Part shown: piece after piece, positions 44,790 to 54,067 of the stretch
How positions within the stretch are numbered: the first letter of the stretch is position 1
Layout of the letters: every line of letters begins with the position of its first letter
Assembly (NCBI GenBank): GCA_024279135.1
Contig: JAJRRU010000008.1
Coordinates: 62,001-126,000, forward strand
From: Alphaproteobacteria bacterium
Lineage (GTDB): Bacteria; Pseudomonadota; Alphaproteobacteria; Rhodospirillales; Casp-alpha2
Length of the DNA: 64,000 nt
Direction: 5' to 3'
Position numbers and translations under genes: made by a program
Notes under the pieces: model-generated
The model's input: only the letters and a program-made list of their open reading frames with translations
The model's database searches: none
Told to the model about the DNA's origin: nothing

Positions 44790-46598
44790 TTAGTGAACCC
44801 TGTAGATGAGAAATTTACCCGCCAGATTTCCAGACACAGGAACGCTTTCAAGCCATGGCGGGGGCGAGCCCTTTTCCAGCCGCCGGTATAATGAATTTTC
44901 ATCACCACCGAGCAGGAAATATCCATCATTGCCGGTGCCCGGACACAGGATCAACAAATCGACCCGGCGTTTCTCGATGATCTCGATGATGGCGCCATCG
45001 TCGCTAGTGCTCATGATACGAAAGCCATCCAGAATGCCGCTGGCACCCCGGTGATGGACTGTGGCGACAACCGCGTGACCGGTTCGATAGACCAACTCGG
45101 GACCAAAATTTGCCGAGGCCACGATAATTTTCGGGCTTTTTGCCATTTCCGGGCCATTGAGAAAGTCGCTGAGTTCTGTAACGGGACAGGCGCTAATCTT
45201 TTCAGCGGCGCGCTGTTCCGGGGTTTTAGCGGCATTCAGCAACCCGGCACCGAGCACCAGAGGGCCGACGGCAACACCGAAAACAACAACAGTTTTAAGC
45301 AAAACCCGCGACAGGAAACCGGCCCGCCGGGATACCTTTTTATCCAGTGTGGCAATAAAATCGCCCAGGATAATGCTCATGAACAAAGCGGCATAGAGGC
45401 TCCAGCGCAGCCAGTTGATGGCAAATGCGCTGTAGAACACCAACCCGATGGCCAGCAATAACCAACCCCAGCTATATTTTCCTGACCAGTTCTGCCGGGT
45501 TCGCCAGAGCACCCAGGGCAGCGCGAAAACCCCACCACCAAAATAAATCAACAAGCGGGGGAAATCCGATACGGCGCGATATTCCGATATCATGGCATAA
45601 ATCGGCAAGATCGCCGCATCGCCGCTGTTGAGCGGGTTGCTCAGGACTTCGGGGAAAATCGTGACCATGGTGGCGCCGCACACAGCAGCGCCTGCCACGC
45701 CTGTCATCAGGCGACCCGCCGGTTTGTCAGGCATACGCACCATGCCCGTCACCATCCAGAACAACAGGTATAAAACGGCAAACGTTACATGCACCACGGA
45801 GAGTTTGTCGTATTCCACGTCCCCGTAGCCGCTGATCCCCCGTTCAATCAGAACCATCACAACCAGCCCGCAAGTCAATCCCCATGCCATGGCCAGATTG
45901 AATTTACGGCTATGATCATCATAAGCCACAACCCAGGCCAGTCCGCTCAGGGTCATCACTAACAGGGCAAAGCTCAGAAATTCTGGTCCGACCCAAATCC
46001 CGGCGGCCAGTATAACCCCCAGCATGACACCGGTCCTGATTTGCCTGTCGTGGCCCGCATGCCCCCTGCCCCCCCCCGTTCCGCGAATAAAATACCCAGT
46101 TGCCAGGGCGCCGATGAGCATGAACATCATGTGGTGATCGGCACGACCTACCACGGCGAAGGCCAGAATACCCGCCTGGGCCGCACTGGCCGCACCGGCA
46201 AAGTACGCACCCCGGTTGCCCAACATAGGTTTTACGGCCCAGATTATGGCCGCAGCCGTCAGCAAATGAATAACCGGGCTAACCACCAACCCAGCCCCAT
46301 AGAGGGCCAACGAGACATCAGTGAATGGCATTACCGGCAGGGCAAGAGCCAGCATGACCAGATCAAACAACCGGGTCCAGTGGACCGACCCGCCAAACGG
46401 CGCGTTGGTTCCGGGGATGGAAATGTCCAGCCAGTCTCCGCTTGCCAGCAACTGTTCCAGACGCAACAGGCGCAGATAGCTGTCACCATCGCCAAATACC
46501 CCGTAACCGGTACCCAACAGCCACCACGCGCCATGGATGATGGCAACGAATGCCAACACCCCGATAAAGGCCGGGCTGAATAATTTACCCATCGCCAT
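44790..46598 (-). CDS. STT3/PglB-like GT-C membrane protein, putative oligosaccharyltransferase
   Basis: 602 aa with about 12 helices and a C-terminal soluble domain. The first loop has FGDGDSYLRLLRLEQLL, the DxD-type motif of STT3 proteins, then PFGGSVHWTR. VVGRADHHMMFML carries the GxxDHH motif after helices 4-5. The soluble part contains NFGPELVYRTGHAVVATVHHR but no WWDYG motif, so classical oligosaccharyltransferase activity is uncertain. Start ATG 46598 (or 46592) overlaps the nucleotidyltransferase stop; the frame extends to 46673 as shadow. It ends the minus-strand block epimerase-kinase-nucleotidyltransferase-STT3-like. Confidence 0.75.
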   Translation of the reverse strand: MAMGKLFSPAFIGVLAFVAIIHGAWWLLGTGYGVFGDGDSYLRLLRLEQLLASGDWLDISIPGTNAPFGGSVHWTRLFDLVMLALALPVMPFTDVSLALYGAGLVVSPVIHLLTAAAIIWAVKPMLGNRGAYFAGAASAAQAGILAFAVVGRADHHMMFMLIGALATGYFIRGTGGGRGHAGHDRQIRTGVMLGVILAAGIWVGPEFLSFALLVMTLSGLAWVVAYDDHSRKFNLAMAWGLTCGLVVMVLIERGISGYGDVEYDKLSVVHVTFAVLYLLFWMVTGMVRMPDKPAGRLMTGVAGAAVCGATMVTIFPEVLSNPLNSGDAAILPIYAMISEYRAVSDFPRLLIYFGGGVFALPWVLWRTRQNWSGKYSWGWLLLAIGLVFYSAFAINWLRWSLYAALFMSIILGDFIATLDKKVSRRAGFLSRVLLKTVVVFGVAVGPLVLGAGLLNAAKTPEQRAAEKISACPVTELSDFLNGPEMAKSPKIIVASANFGPELVYRTGHAVVATVHHRGASGILDGFRIMSTSDDGAIIEIIEKRRVDLLILCPGTGNDGYFLLGGDENSLYRRLEKGSPPPWLESVPVSGNLAGKFLIYRVH

Positions 46599-47301
46599 TA
46601 CCCGCAAGATGGTGCTCAAGATCGGACATACCCTGTGGTGAGCCAATCTCGTAGAACCGCTCAAAAACCTCAAAACCTATAAGTTTACCCTCAAGGCTCA
46701 GTTGGTGGTAAACATCGGCCAGATCACACACTTGCCCGGCGGCAACAATGCCACAGATAACATCACGGCTCAAAACCGACAGGCCGTAATCAATATGGTG
46801 CATGGTGGCTTTGATGGCCGGTGACGCGTCTTTCTGGTACAACGACAACTGGTCGTCTTCCATCAACACATTGCCGGTGTCCCATTGCCCTTCGTTGCGG
46901 TAAACCGTCATGACGGGGCGAGAACCGTTGTCTGAAGCCCGCCAAATATGGCCCAATTCCGCGTTCAGGTACGAGTCACCATACAGGATAAAAAAGCCGT
47001 CCTGCAACACACCCAGATCGGCTGCATTGCGAATAGCCCCGGCGGTCCCCAGTGCGGTGTCGCCATCCTCGACGCAGGCAATATCCAGCCCCCAACGGGC
47101 ACCATCACCCAGATAGTCACGGATCATCCCGGCTTTAAACCCAAGCGACATGACGACGCTGGTAACCCCCTGTCCGACCAGCCATGCCAGTTGATAGTCA
47201 ACAAAAGGTTTACCGAGCACCGGCAGCAGGGATTTAGGCAGACCATGACTGACGGCTTCCATGCGGGTACCAAATCCACCGGCTAGAATGAGGCACTGCA
47301 T
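46585..47301 (-). CDS. sugar-1-phosphate nucleotidyltransferase (HddC-like)
   Basis: 238 aa. Rossmann-like nucleotidyltransferase with signature LILAGGFGTRMEAVSHGLPKSLLPV, GKPFVDYQL and LYGDSYLN (metal-binding Asp). Size and neighbours (a GHMP kinase of the heptose/fucose type and an epimerase) match the D-glycero-D-manno-heptose-1-phosphate guanylyltransferase group, but mannose or other sugars are possible. Starts 6 nt after the kinase stop. Confidence 0.82.
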   Translation of the reverse strand: MQCLILAGGFGTRMEAVSHGLPKSLLPVLGKPFVDYQLAWLVGQGVTSVVMSLGFKAGMIRDYLGDGARWGLDIACVEDGDTALGTAGAIRNAADLGVLQDGFFILYGDSYLNAELGHIWRASDNGSRPVMTVYRNEGQWDTGNVLMEDDQLSLYQKDASPAIKATMHHIDYGLSVLSRDVICGIVAAGQVCDLADVYHQLSLEGKLIGFEVFERFYEIGSPQGMSDLEHHLAGNGDG

Positions 47302-47307
47302 ATCAGG

Positions 47308-48288
47308 CTAATTCCGTAACTGGATAATGGAACCATCGAAATCAAAAGCAAATTCCATTTCCTGCAAGCCGCTGTCCGTCATGGCCCTGCGCAGACGGTT
47401 GCGGTCTTGCGTATAGAATAACAGGAACCCGCCGCCACCCGCACCCACCAGCTTGCCGCCCACCGCGCCATTATCCATAGCCGTTTGATAAAGTGCGTCA
47501 ATCCGGGAATTGGACATTTTATCCGTGCGCTGGCGTTTATGCTGCCAGTGTTCATGCATCAGCGCGGCAAAATCCGCCAGATTTCCATTCTCAAGTGATT
47601 CTTTAATTTGTACTCCTAAATCTTTGATATAATGCAAATTATCAAGAATAGATTTATCGCGTGCTTCGGTTTTTGTTTTTTGTACCTGTAATAAATCAGA
47701 GGCCGTACGGCTGTAACCGGTAAAAAACAGCATCAGGCATTCACGCAGGCCGCACAGGGTCGCATCACTGATATTCAGCGGCGTGATCTCTACATCTCCA
47801 TTGGGGCTATAGGTCTGGCACATGATGCCGCCATAGGCCGCACTGTAGTGATCCTGCTTGCCGCACGGCTCGCCCAAAACGGTCATTTCCATATGATTGG
47901 CCGCTCTGGCCAGCTTACCCGTACTGATGTGCTGGCGTTTATAGGCCTTCAGGGCATTGAGCAGTCCCACCGTAAAAGCCCCTGATGAGCCCATGCCTGT
48001 ACCGGCGGGAACATCGGCGATGCTGACGATCTCGGTGCCCAATTCAATTTTCTGGCTGCGCAGCATTTCGCGAAATATCTGATGGTTGATGTCATCATAG
48101 TTCTGCACGGTTTCAATTTTGGAATACTTCAGGAAATAGCCTTCCCGGAAAGACCTGTTTACCGTGATGTAGATATATTTATTGATCGCCGCAGAAATGA
48201 CAAAACCACCGAATTGCTCGTAATAAGACGGCAGGTCTGTGCCCCCGCCGCCAATGGATATTCGCAAAGGTGTGCGCGTGATAATCAA
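47308..48288 (-). CDS. GHMP-family sugar kinase (HddA-like)
   Basis: 326 aa. GHMP kinase signatures: N-terminal RTPLRISIGGGGTDLPSYY, ATP-binding PAGTGMGSSGAFTVG, and C-terminal KLVGAGGGGFLLF. This arrangement is that of D-glycero-alpha-D-manno-heptose-7-phosphate kinase and relatives. The start codon is TTG (48288), overlapping the epimerase stop TGA, so translation is coupled. A sugar-nucleotide pathway with the next gene is likely. Confidence 0.87.
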   Translation of the reverse strand: MIITRTPLRISIGGGGTDLPSYYEQFGGFVISAAINKYIYITVNRSFREGYFLKYSKIETVQNYDDINHQIFREMLRSQKIELGTEIVSIADVPAGTGMGSSGAFTVGLLNALKAYKRQHISTGKLARAANHMEMTVLGEPCGKQDHYSAAYGGIMCQTYSPNGDVEITPLNISDATLCGLRECLMLFFTGYSRTASDLLQVQKTKTEARDKSILDNLHYIKDLGVQIKESLENGNLADFAALMHEHWQHKRQRTDKMSNSRIDALYQTAMDNGAVGGKLVGAGGGGFLLFYTQDRNRLRRAMTDSGLQEMEFAFDFDGSIIQLRN

Positions 48289-49289
48289 GGTTTCCGTCCT
48301 TCTTCTCGTTCAAGATCATCCAGCAAGGCAACCAGTGATCGTTTCAGGGCCTCGGCAGTTGAGGACTGGCAGGACCAGCCCAGGGCCTGAATGCGATCCG
48401 TATTAAGCCGCACGATGGGCACATCACCCTTCCAGCCCCGATCACCACCGGTATAATTATATTTCACACAGGAAGCATCCAGCCCCAGGGCGGAAGCCGC
48501 CAGATCGGCTATTTCGGTGACCGTGATGTAATCGCCGGTGGCAACATTAAAAACCTCAAACTCCCTGGCGGACCGGTCATGAGCCAGCAAGACTGCGGCC
48601 ACTGTATCGCTCACATGGATATAGGATTTACTCTGCTGGCCATCACCCAGAATGGTTAATTGTCCCGCGTCATGGCGCAGCTTACGGACAAAATCAAAGC
48701 CCACGCCGTGGGTCTGGCGCGGGCCGACAACATTGCCGAACCGAAAGCAGCAGGCGGTCAGCCCAAACATGAAACAATAGGCCGAAATCAGGTGCTCGCT
48801 GGCGTATTTGCTGGCACCGTATGTGGAAACCGGCCGCATTCCCGGTTGATCCTCGATCACTTCGGTCGTACCAAAATCGCCATAAACACCGCTGCCCGAG
48901 GCATAGAGAATGCGTTTACAATCGGTTTGTCGCATGGCTTCAACCACATAACGGGTCAGCATGGTGCCTTCGCGAAAATCGATATCCGGATCATTGACGG
49001 CGGCGGCTATGTCGGGGTTGGATGCAAGATGGATAACCACCTGATGCCCGCCCATGGCCGCGTTTAAACGCTCGCTGTCATGGATCTCGGCGCGCACCAC
49101 CGTCAACCGCGGATCGTTCAGGTGGTGGGCGATGTGCCAGTCTTGACCGGACGAAAAATTATCATAGATTGTAACGCCCCGGGTTGCCTCATCGCCCAGC
49201 AATTCATCGGTAAAGTGCGAACCGATAAAGCCCGCCCCGCCAATAATGAAATATCGGCTGGTGGCCGTTTTGTCTGGAATATTGTGCAT
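48285..49289 (-). CDS. NAD-dependent nucleotide-sugar epimerase/dehydratase (extended SDR)
   Basis: 334 aa. Rossmann motif FIIGGAGFIGSHF, IYDNFSSG, and catalytic YGASKYASEH (YxxxK) with the upstream SGSGVYG serine; GNVVGPRQTHGV and GDRGWKGDVP fit GalE/UDP-glucuronate-epimerase-like enzymes. Likely modifies the nucleotide sugar made by the kinase and nucleotidyltransferase. Its start is 3 nt past the tadC stop, so the glycan genes are fused to the Tad operon transcript. Confidence 0.87.
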   Translation of the reverse strand: MHNIPDKTATSRYFIIGGAGFIGSHFTDELLGDEATRGVTIYDNFSSGQDWHIAHHLNDPRLTVVRAEIHDSERLNAAMGGHQVVIHLASNPDIAAAVNDPDIDFREGTMLTRYVVEAMRQTDCKRILYASGSGVYGDFGTTEVIEDQPGMRPVSTYGASKYASEHLISAYCFMFGLTACCFRFGNVVGPRQTHGVGFDFVRKLRHDAGQLTILGDGQQSKSYIHVSDTVAAVLLAHDRSAREFEVFNVATGDYITVTEIADLAASALGLDASCVKYNYTGGDRGWKGDVPIVRLNTDRIQALGWSCQSSTAEALKRSLVALLDDLEREEGRKP

Positions 49290-49292
49290 CAG

Positions 49293-50264
49293 TTAACCGG
49301 CATTAAGGGAACAGGCAGCCGGGCCGATCACCACGATAAAGATAACCGGCAGAAAAAATATAATCATCGGCACTGTCAGCTTGGCGGGCAGGGCCGCGGC
49401 TTTTTTCTCCGCCGCCGACATGCGCTCGTCCCGCTTTTCCTGGGCCAGCACCCGAAGGGCCGATCCCACAGGCGTGCCGTATTGTTCGGACTGGATCAGC
49501 GTGGTGGCCAGTGCCTTTGCCACCGGAAGTCCGGTGCGAAGGTGGAAATTCTCATAGGCCTGGCGACGATCCCCAAGAAAGGTCAGTTCAGCCGACGTCA
49601 GGCCGATTTCCTGGGCCAGCACCGGGTGGCCTTCCATGATTTCTTCCGTGACCCGGCTGAACGCCGCCTCGATACCCAGCCCGGATTCAACGCAGATCAA
49701 CAGCAGGTCGAGGGCATCGGGAAAGGATTCGGTCATTTGCTCCTGACGGTTCTGGACTTTGTTTTGCAGCATGATCTTGGGAAAATAGAAGCCAGCCAGT
49801 CCGCCGATGCCATAAAACAGGAATTTAACCGTTTCGGGATACGGAAACTCTTCCATCAGGCCGATAAATATGAACGTGCCCACGACCCCCACAGCGCCGC
49901 CCACAAGGCGTGAGACAATATAATATGTCAGTGCCGAATTACCACGCAAACCGGCGTTAGCCAGCGACATACGGATTTCTTTTGAGGACATATATTCCCG
50001 AAGATTCAAAGCAGCGACGATCCTGTGAGCCAGATCCCTGTCACCCTTACGCCGGCTGCGAACGGCGGCACCCTTGCTCAGTTCCTGCATTTGCACTGAG
50101 CTCATGTCACCCCGATGGCGAGTGATTACTTGGCGGATACGTTTTGTGCGTTTGTCAGACACAGCGTATGAGAAAATAAATACCAGCACAGCCACGCCCG
50201 CCCCTATGGCGAGCAGCCATACAATCATCGTCGCAAAATCCATCCGGGCCAGATAGGTCATCAT
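49293..50264 (-). CDS. tadC: Tad pilus inner-membrane platform protein TadC
   Basis: 323 aa, GspF/T2SF-domain protein that with TadB forms the inner-membrane platform of the Tad machine. Helices at about residues 12-35, 105-150 and 290-315. Central cytoplasmic T2SF segment with FPDALDLLLICVESGLGIEAAF, TSAELTFLGDRRQAYENF and GTPVGSALRVLAQEKR, the standard TadC/GspF pattern. ATG 50264 lies 4 nt past the tadB stop. Confidence 0.93.
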   Translation of the reverse strand: MMTYLARMDFATMIVWLLAIGAGVAVLVFIFSYAVSDKRTKRIRQVITRHRGDMSSVQMQELSKGAAVRSRRKGDRDLAHRIVAALNLREYMSSKEIRMSLANAGLRGNSALTYYIVSRLVGGAVGVVGTFIFIGLMEEFPYPETVKFLFYGIGGLAGFYFPKIMLQNKVQNRQEQMTESFPDALDLLLICVESGLGIEAAFSRVTEEIMEGHPVLAQEIGLTSAELTFLGDRRQAYENFHLRTGLPVAKALATTLIQSEQYGTPVGSALRVLAQEKRDERMSAAEKKAAALPAKLTVPMIIFFLPVIFIVVIGPAACSLNAG

Positions 50265-50268
50265 ATCA

Positions 50269-51252
50269 TCACATCTTAAAGTTAATCATCTTGCGCATGA
50301 CGGTTGCCCCCAGGGTCATCCAGAACAAGCCGAAATAAACCGCGTAATTGCCGCGCTCATCATAATACAGAACCATCAGATATTCCGGGTTCACCACGGA
50401 TAACAAAATAGCCACGGCAAACGGCAGCGAGCCGATAATACCCGCCGAGGCCATAGCCTCACTGGCCATGGCACGGGCTTTGTCACGCATTTTCTTGCGA
50501 TCGCGCAGCACGGTGGACAGGTTGGCCAGGGTATCGGCCAGGTTACCGCCGGTCTGGCGTTGAATTTGCAGGACGATGGCAAAAAACTTGTATTCCGAAG
50601 TGGGAATTCTCTCGATACCTTTGGCCAACAGGTTGTCGATGGTCATGCCAAGGTTCTGGCCTTCCACCAACAAGCGGAATTCTTCACCCAGCGGGGCCTC
50701 GAATTCCCGGGCAATCACATTGAAACATTCATTGACCGGCAGGCCCGATCGAATGCCACGTACCACCAGATCCGTGGCATTGGCAAAGTCCGCCGTAAAG
50801 GCTTTTTGTCGGCTGCCTGCCTTCATGGAAAGAAATACCCTGGGCAACAGCAGCCCGGCAATGGGCAGCACACCCAGGGCACCCATTGGAGGCATATCAA
50901 GCACCAGATAGACTAACGTGGCCACAAGGGCAAAAATACCGCTGAACATGAAAAATACACCAGGCGAGATATCAATCCCGGCCTGCAGAATGCTGATCCG
51001 CACCCCTTCCAGGAAGCTGCGCTTCTGGTTTCGCCCCTCCAGTTGTTTGATTTTGTCCGCAATCCGTTTGGCACGACGCGACTCGGCTCTGTCAGTGCCG
51101 GTATTCTCACCAATGGTGCCAATTTGCTGAAGTCGTTTATTGAGTAGAATACGGGGCCGCTTCCAGATGGTAATGACAATAAAAAAGGTGCCCATCACGA
51201 ACATAAAAATACCAGAGACAATAATTATCATGACGACTTGTTCTTTTATCAT
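50269..51252 (-). CDS. tadB: Tad pilus inner-membrane platform protein TadB
   Basis: 327 aa, the paired GspF-domain protein. An N-terminal helix (residues 6-28), two central helices at about 90-130, then NATDLVVRGIRSGLPVNECF and QIQRQTGGNLADTLANLSTVLRDRKKMR, diagnostic for TadB, and a last helix. It starts 2 nt after the cpaF stop and runs on to tadC; a single transcript is evident. Confidence 0.94.
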   Translation of the reverse strand: MIKEQVVMIIIVSGIFMFVMGTFFIVITIWKRPRILLNKRLQQIGTIGENTGTDRAESRRAKRIADKIKQLEGRNQKRSFLEGVRISILQAGIDISPGVFFMFSGIFALVATLVYLVLDMPPMGALGVLPIAGLLLPRVFLSMKAGSRQKAFTADFANATDLVVRGIRSGLPVNECFNVIAREFEAPLGEEFRLLVEGQNLGMTIDNLLAKGIERIPTSEYKFFAIVLQIQRQTGGNLADTLANLSTVLRDRKKMRDKARAMASEAMASAGIIGSLPFAVAILLSVVNPEYLMVLYYDERGNYAVYFGLFWMTLGATVMRKMINFKM

Positions 51253-51254
51253 GG

Positions 51255-52847
51255 TCAGGCACCATACATATTCAGTGCAGACGCCAGTTTCTGTTCCAGG
51301 CCATAATAACGTGCCTTGTCCCAGAAGTACGGCCGGATGCCGGTAAATTTATGGTGTCCGATCAACTTACCATTGTCATCTTCACCCTCAATTTCAAACA
51401 GGCATAGATCCTGCAAGGTAATGATATCACCTTCCATGCCGATGATTTCCGTCACATGGGTAATCTTGCGCGATCCATCGCGTAGACGCTGAGCCTGGAT
51501 AATAACATTAATGGCCGCGGCGATTTGCTCTCGCACGGCTTTCTGGGGCAGATTATAGCCACCCATGGCGATCATATTCTCAACCCGGCTGAGCGACTCG
51601 CGCGGGCTGTTGGAGTGAATGGTTCCCATGGAACCATCATGACCGGTATTCATGGCCTGCAACAAATCAAACGCTTCGGGACCACGGACCTCGCCAACCA
51701 CAATGCGTTCGGGGCGCATACGCAGGCAGTTTTTCACCAGATCACGCATGGTGACCTCACCGGCACCTTCCAGGTTGGGCGGTCGGGTTTCGAGCCGGAC
51801 CACATGGGGTTGTTGCAGTTGCAGTTCCGCGGAATCCTCGCACGTGATGATGCGTTCATCGGAATCGATGTGGGCTGTCATCAAATTTAACAACGTGGTC
51901 TTGCCAGATCCCGTACCACCGGAAATCAGAATGTTGCACCGGATGGCCGAAATGACCTCAAGCAACTGACCCAGTTCCGGGGTGATGCTCTTGAATTCGA
52001 TCAAATTCTTGAAGGTGAGCTTTTCCTTGGAGAATTTACGGATGGTCATGGCCGCGCCATCAATAGCAAGGGGCGGCGCGATGACGTTCACGCGCGAACC
52101 GTCCATGAGACGCGCATCACAGATCGGGCTGGAACTGTCGACACGCCTGCCAACGGCGGTCACAATGCGCTGGCAGATATTCATCAACTGGGCATTGTCG
52201 CGAAATTTTATATCGGTCAACTCGATCTTGCCGCCGACCTCGATATAGACCTGATCGGGACCGTTGACCATAATATCGGCGATGCCTTCCTGTTCGATCA
52301 ACGGTTCGAGCGGGCCCAGCCCCAGAATGTCGTTACAGATATCCTTGACCACCTGCTGTTGTTCGGCAACGCTCAGAACAAGACGGCGCATACTGATAAT
52401 CTCGGCCGTCATGTCGGAAATTTCCTCACGCACGGCTTCCGGTTCCAGCTTGGTCAGTTCCGCCAGGTCAACAGCTTCCAGCAGGTCATTGAATACGGTG
52501 ATTTTAATATCGGCAAGACGAGCATTTTCCTCGTCGGTTGGCTTGTATTCATCATCATCTTCAAAATCATCGACCGGTTGTTCGGCAAACATAACCGCCG
52601 CGGTTACCGCAGGCTCGGGTGAAGGCTCGGGTGAAGGCTCGGGGGCGGGTTTGGCTGCCGGTTCGGGCGCTGTCTCTTGGCTCTCGGCAACGCCGTCATC
52701 TGGCTCAATGGGGATTGATGGAGATGTATCTGCTTGTTGGGGCACAGCAACAGGTTCTTCTACCGGGTCCGGTACTTTTTTCAGAGCCGGGGCAGGTGAT
52801 TGTTCTGGAATTGCCTTTGGTGGATGGGCGCCACGCCGTCCGAACAT
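51255..52847 (-). CDS. cpaF: Tad pilus assembly/retraction ATPase CpaF/TadA
   Basis: 530-aa secretion ATPase that powers Flp pilus extension and retraction. Residues 1-110 are Pro/Glu-rich and low-complexity (PEPSPEPSPEP), longer than usual. The GspE-like core includes the Walker A NILISGGTGSGKTTLLN, Asp box ITCEDSAELQL, Walker B RIVVGEVRGPEAFDLL, and His box TGHDGSMGTIHSNS. Shine-Dalgarno and start ATG 52847 are close behind the cpaE stop. Confidence 0.96.
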   Translation of the reverse strand: MFGRRGAHPPKAIPEQSPAPALKKVPDPVEEPVAVPQQADTSPSIPIEPDDGVAESQETAPEPAAKPAPEPSPEPSPEPAVTAAVMFAEQPVDDFEDDDEYKPTDEENARLADIKITVFNDLLEAVDLAELTKLEPEAVREEISDMTAEIISMRRLVLSVAEQQQVVKDICNDILGLGPLEPLIEQEGIADIMVNGPDQVYIEVGGKIELTDIKFRDNAQLMNICQRIVTAVGRRVDSSSPICDARLMDGSRVNVIAPPLAIDGAAMTIRKFSKEKLTFKNLIEFKSITPELGQLLEVISAIRCNILISGGTGSGKTTLLNLMTAHIDSDERIITCEDSAELQLQQPHVVRLETRPPNLEGAGEVTMRDLVKNCLRMRPERIVVGEVRGPEAFDLLQAMNTGHDGSMGTIHSNSPRESLSRVENMIAMGGYNLPQKAVREQIAAAINVIIQAQRLRDGSRKITHVTEIIGMEGDIITLQDLCLFEIEGEDDNGKLIGHHKFTGIRPYFWDKARYYGLEQKLASALNMYGA

Positions 52848-52871
52848 TATTTATTTCCTAATCTACGTAAT

Positions 52872-54050
52872 TTACTTAAATCGCGAGAAAATTGATGTTT
52901 TCTCCTCTTCCTGACCACGCTCTCCACCGATTACCTGGGCCAGTTCAATAATCGACAGGACCGACTTGCTCTTGGCTGAGACCTTTGACAACATTTCACC
53001 ATTGTTCAAAGACCGGCCAAACAGGTCTGCATCGTAGGCGATCATGGTAGTCGGGGTCATGGCGACGGCTTCCATGAATTCCTTTTCGGAAAGATCAGCC
53101 TTCTTCGATGCACCGACCTGATTAAGCACCAAACGTGTCGGTGCATCAACACCGCGTTTGGGTCCCAGATATTCTACCATATTTTTTGCATTTCGCAGAT
53201 TAGTAAGATCAGGCTTGCCAATCAGGATAACTTCATCCGCCGCGGCAATACCATCACTGATCCACGGTGCCCACAGATGCGGCATATCGAGAATGACAAA
53301 ATCAGCCATGGGTTTAACCGCCCGCAGCAACTGGTCGAAAATCTTGTGGGTAATGGTAATATTGGAACTCAATGAAGCCGGAGAGGCCAGAATGGAAACA
53401 TTGTCACCGACCGAAACAAGGTATTGATCCAGCAGGTCTGACTCAATCTTAGCCGACTGAGACAGGGCATCGATGACGGTTTGTCGCGGCTGCACATTAA
53501 AATTCAAGGCCGCCGTGCCAAAACAGATATCCATATCAATCACGAGGGATTTCTTATCGTACAGCTTAGCCAGTTCGCTGGCCGTATTATGGGCTATTAC
53601 ACTGTTGCCCACTCCGCCAGACAAACCGTAGAAGGCCACCAGTTTTCCATCCGTATCGGCATCATGACCGGCATAAACCCGCGCGATTGACTCGCGTAAC
53701 CGTGGTCCATCGACCGGGCCAACCAGATAGTCACTCACCCCATTTTTGATCAATTCCTGAAACAGGTCGATATCGTTGTGGGTCGAGATCAAAATCAACC
53801 GGGTGTCCGGATCACACACATTTGCCAGATTTTCCAGTTCGGCAAAAAAGCTTTCGCGGTCTTCATCCATTTCCACGATCAGCAAATTTGGTGTCTTACG
53901 TTCCAGCAAAGCGGCAGTCGCAGTGGCCAATCCGCCGGGCTGAATTTCGAATTCACAGCGAAACAACAGGCGATCATCGAGCAATGACTGCATGGCCTCT
54001 GCCGTGCCCTGAGATGAGGGAAATCCTCCAATTGAAATTCTGAGTATCAC
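52872..54050 (-). CDS. cpaE: Tad pilus localisation ATPase CpaE/TadZ
   Basis: 392 aa. An N-terminal response-regulator-like (ARD) domain (residues about 1-125) precedes a MinD/ParA-type ATPase whose P-loop is the atypical AFYGLSGGVGNSVIAHN: the canonical GK[ST] Lys is replaced by Asn, as in several TadZ proteins. VIDMDICFGTAALNFN is the switch region. It directs the pilus machine to a pole in Caulobacter. The start codon is GTG 54050, 17 nt past the cpaD stop. Confidence 0.92.
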   Translation of the reverse strand: MILRISIGGFPSSQGTAEAMQSLLDDRLLFRCEFEIQPGGLATATAALLERKTPNLLIVEMDEDRESFFAELENLANVCDPDTRLILISTHNDIDLFQELIKNGVSDYLVGPVDGPRLRESIARVYAGHDADTDGKLVAFYGLSGGVGNSVIAHNTASELAKLYDKKSLVIDMDICFGTAALNFNVQPRQTVIDALSQSAKIESDLLDQYLVSVGDNVSILASPASLSSNITITHKIFDQLLRAVKPMADFVILDMPHLWAPWISDGIAAADEVILIGKPDLTNLRNAKNMVEYLGPKRGVDAPTRLVLNQVGASKKADLSEKEFMEAVAMTPTTMIAYDADLFGRSLNNGEMLSKVSAKSKSVLSIIELAQVIGGERGQEEEKTSIFSRFK

Positions 54051-54067
54051 CGTTTTCCCACCATTGT

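Noticed and set aside
52605-52655. Tandem GGCTCGGGTGAA-type repeat as a regulatory repeat
   Set aside because: It encodes the PEPSPEPSPEP stretch of the CpaF N-terminus in frame; it is coding low complexity.
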